Source: Paenarthrobacter nicotinovorans
GTDB taxonomy: Bacteria; Actinomycetota; Actinomycetes; Actinomycetales; Micrococcaceae
DNA: 64,000 nucleotides
NCBI RefSeq assembly: GCF_021919345.1
Contig: NZ_CP089293.1
Location: 3,162,001 to 3,226,000, forward strand
Direction of reading: 5' to 3'
Each line of letters opens with the position of its first letter. The stretch's first letter is position 1. Below are positions 60,057 to 64,000 of the stretch, piece by piece. The position numbers were made by a program, and so were the translations under genes. The notes beneath the pieces are model-generated. The model saw only the letters and a list, made by a program, of their open reading frames with translations, was not told the origin of the DNA and did not search any database.

Positions 60057-61160
60057 TTAGCTGCTGCGGTCCACCACTGCGTGGGCGAAGTTGGTCAGGG
60101 AATCCTTCACCACACCCTCCGGCAGCGGAGCCAGGGCAGCAACGGCCTCGGCGGACCACTGGCGGGCGATCTTCCAGGACTCGTTGGTCACGGGGTGCTC
60201 GCGCAGGCCGGCCACGGCCTCAGCCAGTGCCGAATCGGAGGAGAGGTCGCCGTCGATCAGTTCAAGGAGTTCGGCAGCGGAGGTATCCCCTGCGGCAGCA
60301 TCGCGTCGCAGCAACAGGACGGGCAGAGTGGGTACGCCCTCGCGGAGGTCGGTGCCCGGGGACTTTCCGGACTTGACCTTCACCCCGGTGACATCGATGA
60401 CGTCGTCAGCCAGCTGGAAGGCGACGCCCACCTTTTCGCCGTACTCCACCAACAGGTCTTCAAATGCCTCATCAGCGCCGGCGAAGATCGCACCCAGCTG
60501 GCCGGACGCCGCTACGAGTGAACCGGTCTTGTCGGCGATGACGGACAAGTAGTGCTCTACGGGATCTTCGTCCTCGCGGGGCCCCACGGTTTCGTGCAGC
60601 TGGCCAAGGCAGAGGCGTTCGAAGGTGCGCGCCTGGATGCCGAGTGCACGGGAGCCGAGCTCGGAGACCAGGATGGAGGCGCGGGCGAAGATGAGGTCAC
60701 CGGTGAGGATGGCCACTGAGTTGCCCCAGACCTCGTGGGCGGTGGGAGCTCCACGGCGGAACGGGGCGGAGTCCATCACGTCGTCGTGGTAGAGCGTCGC
60801 GAGGTGCGTGAGCTCAACAACCACGGCTGCCTGGACAACCTCGGGCCGGGAAGCATCGCCCAGGTGTGCGCACAGCAGGGTGAGCAGCGGACGGATCCGC
60901 TTGCCACCGGCTTCCACCAAGTGCCGTGACGTCGCGTCAGCCAGGGGATCCGAGTTGGAGATGGCTTCGCGAAGCTTCTTCTCCACCCGGGCAAGGTTGT
61001 TGGTGATGGCAGGGCCAAGCTCGGCGTCGCCTGCAATGGCAGCAAAACCTGCGGGCAGCTGGAGGCCCGTCGCAATTGCCGTGGTGTTCAAGGAAGGCTC
61101 GGTGGAGTCCGGCAAGCCGTGCCCGGCATGCGTCCAGCTGTGTTCGGCAGAGTTCGTCAC
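60057..61160 (-). CDS. polyprenyl diphosphate synthase (menaquinone side chain)
   Basis: A 367-residue trans-prenyltransferase. The two Asp-rich motifs are TLYHDDVMDSAPFRRG (first, DDVMD) and AFQLADDVIDVTG (second, DDVID); GGKRIRPLLTLL and GDLIFARASILVSE are further family blocks. The residues before the first motif (LATLY) suggest a long product, and the menaquinone context points to a C40-C45 chain; exact length is not readable. It follows menJ by nine bases on the same strand. The first 30 residues are variable and the start could lie downstream. Confidence 0.93.
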   Translation of the reverse strand: MTNSAEHSWTHAGHGLPDSTEPSLNTTAIATGLQLPAGFAAIAGDAELGPAITNNLARVEKKLREAISNSDPLADATSRHLVEAGGKRIRPLLTLLCAHLGDASRPEVVQAAVVVELTHLATLYHDDVMDSAPFRRGAPTAHEVWGNSVAILTGDLIFARASILVSELGSRALGIQARTFERLCLGQLHETVGPREDEDPVEHYLSVIADKTGSLVAASGQLGAIFAGADEAFEDLLVEYGEKVGVAFQLADDVIDVTGVKVKSGKSPGTDLREGVPTLPVLLLRRDAAAGDTSAAELLELIDGDLSSDSALAEAVAGLREHPVTNESWKIARQWSAEAVAALAPLPEGVVKDSLTNFAHAVVDRSS

Positions 61161-61169
61161 GGGTTAACC

Positions 61170-62513
61170 CTAACTAGTTGTTGCGGAAACCGCGGTGTCG
61201 GAGCCTGCCGGCGTCACAGCGCGGGCAGAGGAACTGTTGGACGTTGCCGGAACCAGCATCTCAAGGACCCGGATCACGCGGTCTTCGAAGCCCTTCGCGG
61301 ACGGGTCGGTCAGGTTCGCGAGCATGCGCACTACAAAACGCATCAGCACGGGAATCGGCATACCGGTGCGCAGTGCGAGCTTCATCACCGCGGGCTTGCC
61401 AATCAAGGAAGCAAAGAGCCTTCCCAGCGTGAAGTGCGATCCCCACTGGTCCCGCACATAGTCCGCGTACCGGGAAAGGTGCGCGTCGGCGTCGTCGACG
61501 GTCCACCCGGCTGAAGCCGAACGGGAGGAGGCGTCGATGATGAACTCAGCGGCAAACCGGGCCGACTCCATTGCGTAGGAAATGCCTTCGCCGTTGAACG
61601 GGGACACCATGCCGCCGGCGTCGCCCAGTAGAAGCAGCCCGGGCGAGTAGTGCGGCGTGCGGTTGAAGCCCATCGGCAGCGCCGCGCCGCGGATTTCCCC
61701 CACCTGGTTTTCAGGGGTGAAACCCCACTCCGAGGGCATACCGGCGGTCCATTCGCGCAGGACCTGCTTGTAGTCGAGCTTGCCGAATTCCTTGGACGAA
61801 TTCAGGATGCCCAGGCCGACGTTGGACGTGCCGTCGCCGACGCCGAACACCCAACCGTAGCCGGGCAGTGGCTTGCCGGACTTGCCGGGGAGTTCCAGCC
61901 AGCCTTCCATCCAGTCGTCTTCATGGCGGGGGGACGTGAAGTAAGTACGCACGGCGACGCCCAGCGGGCGGTCGTCACGCTTGTGCATACCCAGCGACAC
62001 GGCGGTTCGCGTCGAGTTTCCGTCGGCGGCGAGAACGACGTCGGCGTGGAAGTCGCGCGTTTCGCCCGTCTTGCGTCCGGACTCGTCCAGGATTGAAGCG
62101 CGGACTCCGATGACACGTCCGTCATCTGCGGTCAGTGCGGACGTGACGCTGTGGCGTTCCAGCACCACCGCACCGGCCGACTCTGCGTGGCGCGCAAGGT
62201 CCTCGTCGAAGCCAAGGCGGGTGCGGATCAGTCCGTAGGTGGGGAAATCCGCAACTTCGGGCCAGGGCAACTCGATGGTGCGACCACCGGCAATGAGGCG
62301 AAGGCCCTTGTTGCGGCGCCACCCTTCCTCAACAGCGTGGGGCAGGCCGAGCTTCTGGATCTCGCGAACAGCCCGCGGGGTGAGGCCATCTCCGCAGACC
62401 TTCTCGCGGGGGAACGACGTCTTTTCCAGCACCGTGACGTCGATGCCCGCTTGGGCGAGGTAATACGCGGCTGTGGACCCGGCCGGGCCCGCGCCAACAA
62501 TCAGTACTTTCAC
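61170..62513 (-). CDS. menJ: geranylgeranyl reductase family protein, MenJ-like menaquinone reductase
   Basis: A 447-residue flavoprotein. FAD motif VLIVGAGPAGSTAAYYLAQA; the PREKVCGDGLTPRAVREI block and LLGDAGGMVSPFNGEGISYA are signatures of the geranylgeranyl reductase family. In mycobacteria the homologue (MenJ) saturates one isoprene unit of menaquinone. Its place between menG and a polyprenyl synthase gene supports that role. It begins 29 bases after menG. Confidence 0.92.
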   Translation of the reverse strand: MKVLIVGAGPAGSTAAYYLAQAGIDVTVLEKTSFPREKVCGDGLTPRAVREIQKLGLPHAVEEGWRRNKGLRLIAGGRTIELPWPEVADFPTYGLIRTRLGFDEDLARHAESAGAVVLERHSVTSALTADDGRVIGVRASILDESGRKTGETRDFHADVVLAADGNSTRTAVSLGMHKRDDRPLGVAVRTYFTSPRHEDDWMEGWLELPGKSGKPLPGYGWVFGVGDGTSNVGLGILNSSKEFGKLDYKQVLREWTAGMPSEWGFTPENQVGEIRGAALPMGFNRTPHYSPGLLLLGDAGGMVSPFNGEGISYAMESARFAAEFIIDASSRSASAGWTVDDADAHLSRYADYVRDQWGSHFTLGRLFASLIGKPAVMKLALRTGMPIPVLMRFVVRMLANLTDPSAKGFEDRVIRVLEMLVPATSNSSSARAVTPAGSDTAVSATTS

Positions 62514-62542
62514 GTCGTCCTAAGTCAGCAGGCAGTACGGAG

Positions 62543-63304
62543 CTAGCCGGCCTGGTGGCGCGGCTTGATTTGGCGTCGCAGCTTGGCAACGGGAACACTC
62601 TCGCGGTGCTCTGCGGGCTTCTGCGCACGGTGCACGGCAACAATGCCACCGCTGAGGTTGCGGTAGGTGATGTCGGTCCAGCCGGCATCGGCGAGCCACT
62701 GGGCCAGGTGGTCCTGGTCCGGCCAGGCGCGGATGGACTCAGCGAGGTACACGTAGGCATCCGGGTTTGACGACACCTTGGTGGCGATGGCCGGCAGGGC
62801 GCGCATCAGGTATTCGGTGTAGAGGTTGCGCCACAGTGGAACCACGGGGTGCGAGAACTCGGCAATGACCAGGCGGCCGCCGGGCTTGGTGACGCGCAGC
62901 ATTTCCTCCAGGGCCTTGCGGGGTTCTACGACATTGCGCAGGCCGAAGGAAATGGTGGACGCGTCAAAGCTGTTGTCCGCGAAGGGCAGGTTGGTGGCGT
63001 CACCGGCGATGAAGTCGATGTCCGGGCGGCGGCGCTTGCCCACTTTGAGCATGCCCAGGGAGAAGTCGCAGGCCACCACGTCCACGCCGGCGTCGGCGTA
63101 GGGTTCGCTGGAAGTGCCCGTTCCGGCGGCGAGGTCAAGGACCTTCTGGCCCGCTTTCACATCCATGGCGTCCACCACGATCCGGCGCCAGCGCCGGGTC
63201 TGTCCCATGGACAGGACGTCATTGACGACGTCGTATTTTGGGGCGACATCATCAAACATCGTCGCAACTTCGTCCGGACGCTTTTCCAAGGATGCTCGGT
63301 TCAC
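62543..63304 (-). CDS. menG: demethylmenaquinone methyltransferase
   Basis: A 253-residue SAM-dependent methyltransferase (UbiE/MenG) for the last step of menaquinone synthesis. [19 protein letters not shown] is the family start, [19 protein letters not shown] the SAM site, and [18 protein letters not shown] the post-SAM block. It is first in the minus-strand operon menG-menJ-polyprenyl synthase, divergent from menF with 91 bases between. Confidence 0.95.
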   Translation of the reverse strand: MNRASLEKRPDEVATMFDDVAPKYDVVNDVLSMGQTRRWRRIVVDAMDVKAGQKVLDLAAGTGTSSEPYADAGVDVVACDFSLGMLKVGKRRRPDIDFIAGDATNLPFADNSFDASTISFGLRNVVEPRKALEEMLRVTKPGGRLVIAEFSHPVVPLWRNLYTEYLMRALPAIATKVSSNPDAYVYLAESIRAWPDQDHLAQWLADAGWTDITYRNLSGGIVAVHRAQKPAEHRESVPVAKLRRQIKPRHQAG

Positions 63305-63395
63305 CCAGTAATTGTCTCAGACATTCAGCAGACTTTGCTTCGCTGTAGAAGTCGGCTCAGGTTCTGGTTGCGCGCGGGAGTACTGTTGTTCCATC

Positions 63396-64000
63396 ATGAC
63401 GAGCACGCTCCGCACCTTGACAGTCCCCCTCGATGTTGAATCATCCCCAGGGGGGCTGCCGTCGTTTCTGGTGCGGGACGACGTCCTTTGCTGGTCCCGG
63501 CGCGAGGCCGGCCTGGTGGGCTACGGCGAGCTGACCCGTTTCAACGCCACCGGCCCGGAGCGCTTCCTTGAGGCTGATATCTGGTGGCGGCACCTGATTC
63601 TTGAGGCAGAGATCACGGACCACGTTGAGCTCCCGGGCACGGGTCCCGTGGCTTTCGGCTCGTTTGCCTTCTCCAAAACATCCCCGCACGTGTCCCGCCT
63701 GATCCTCCCGGAATTGGTGGTCGGTATCCGCGACGGCCGCGGCTGGGCCACTCAATTGACGTTCGACGACGGCCCCCTCACCGAGGCCGGCGTGCTCGCC
63801 GCCGTGGAACGCTGGCTGACCGAACCCAACGGCGACGGCTCAGCGACAGGAGGGTCCGACGTCGAACTCCCACCTGAGGCTGTTGCCGCCAACGGTTCGG
63901 CTGGTTACCTTAGCCATGGTTCCCTCAGCGAGGCGAACTGGATGAAGGCGGTTGCCGACGGCGTCGAGGAGATCCGCGCCGGCAAGCTGGAGAAGCTGGT
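63396..64000 (+). CDS. menF: isochorismate synthase, N-terminal part (runs off the window)
   Basis: The first 201 codons of a chorismate-using enzyme, cut by the window edge. The start MTSTLRTLTVPLDVESSPGG, then GPVAFGSFAFSKTSPHVSRL (about 85-105) and the region beginning ANWMKAVADGVEEIRAGKLE, fit the MenF/EntC isochorismate synthase family. The catalytic C-terminal half is outside the window. It is divergent from menG and belongs with menaquinone synthesis by context. Confidence 0.88.
   Translation, partial: MTSTLRTLTVPLDVESSPGGLPSFLVRDDVLCWSRREAGLVGYGELTRFNATGPERFLEADIWWRHLILEAEITDHVELPGTGPVAFGSFAFSKTSPHVSRLILPELVVGIRDGRGWATQLTFDDGPLTEAGVLAAVERWLTEPNGDGSATGGSDVELPPEAVAANGSAGYLSHGSLSEANWMKAVADGVEEIRAGKLEKL

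Overview
The window looks like chromosome of a high-G+C actinobacterium of the Micrococcaceae, most likely Arthrobacter or Paenarthrobacter. The grounds are codon use, an IdeR/DtxR-type iron box, a CsoR-type copper operator, menaquinone genes (menG, menJ, a polyprenyl diphosphate synthase, the start of menF), actinobacterial sulfur-assimilation genes, and many GTG starts and probable leaderless starts. The genus is inferred from gene content, not from a marker gene. No rRNA, tRNA, CRISPR array, phage or insertion sequence was seen.

Layout. 0-10 kb: an 88-residue Ala-rich protein, yajQ, the iron-uptake operon efeU-efeO-efeB behind an iron box, htpX, an MFS exporter, an unrecognised protein, and a Fur-family regulator with catalase. 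10-19 kb: a DUF2461 protein, an amino-acid permease, an alcohol/aldehyde oxidation cluster (DUF779, adh, aldh, GAF-domain regulator), a ferredoxin-NADP reductase and a RarD-type transporter. 19.8-32.7 kb: a polysaccharide-use locus. A minus-strand operon encodes two ABC permeases, a binding lipoprotein, a DUF2264 protein and a GH29 alpha-L-fucosidase. A divergent plus-strand operon encodes a 2-hydroxyacid dehydrogenase and a LacI regulator, followed by a Tat-exported PL8 lyase. Two near-identical LacI-type operators sit over the two divergent promoters. Behind the lyase lies an array of about 1 kb of degenerate tandem copies of the lyase gene's own 3' end. 32.7-39.2 kb: GABA/putrescine catabolism (gabT, aminobutyraldehyde dehydrogenase) with a divergent PucR regulator, then a CynX-like transporter and its FadR-type regulator.

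39-58 kb is rich in sulfur genes: a persulfide dioxygenase-rhodanese fusion, a second ferredoxin-NADP reductase with siroheme synthase (cysG), a sulfonate-type ABC transporter, mmuM, the overlapping operon sulfite reductase-cysH-cysD-cysN, and a CbiX-like chelatase. cysG and the sulfite reductase gene have promoters of the same geometry that would give leaderless mRNAs. Set among these are glutaminase, an LLM-class oxidoreductase, a DHFR-like reductase and a copper-responsive pair (DUF6153-like and DUF305). 57.5-64 kb: a TRIC-family membrane protein, a SUKH-like acidic protein, an AbiEi/DUF559-type gene broken by a one-base frameshift, and the menaquinone cluster.

The least ordinary features are the tandem array of lyase 3' ends (31665-32632), the long hairpin elements after stop codons (13999, 17102, 40569), the shared sulfur promoter geometry, and the frameshifted AbiEi-like gene.
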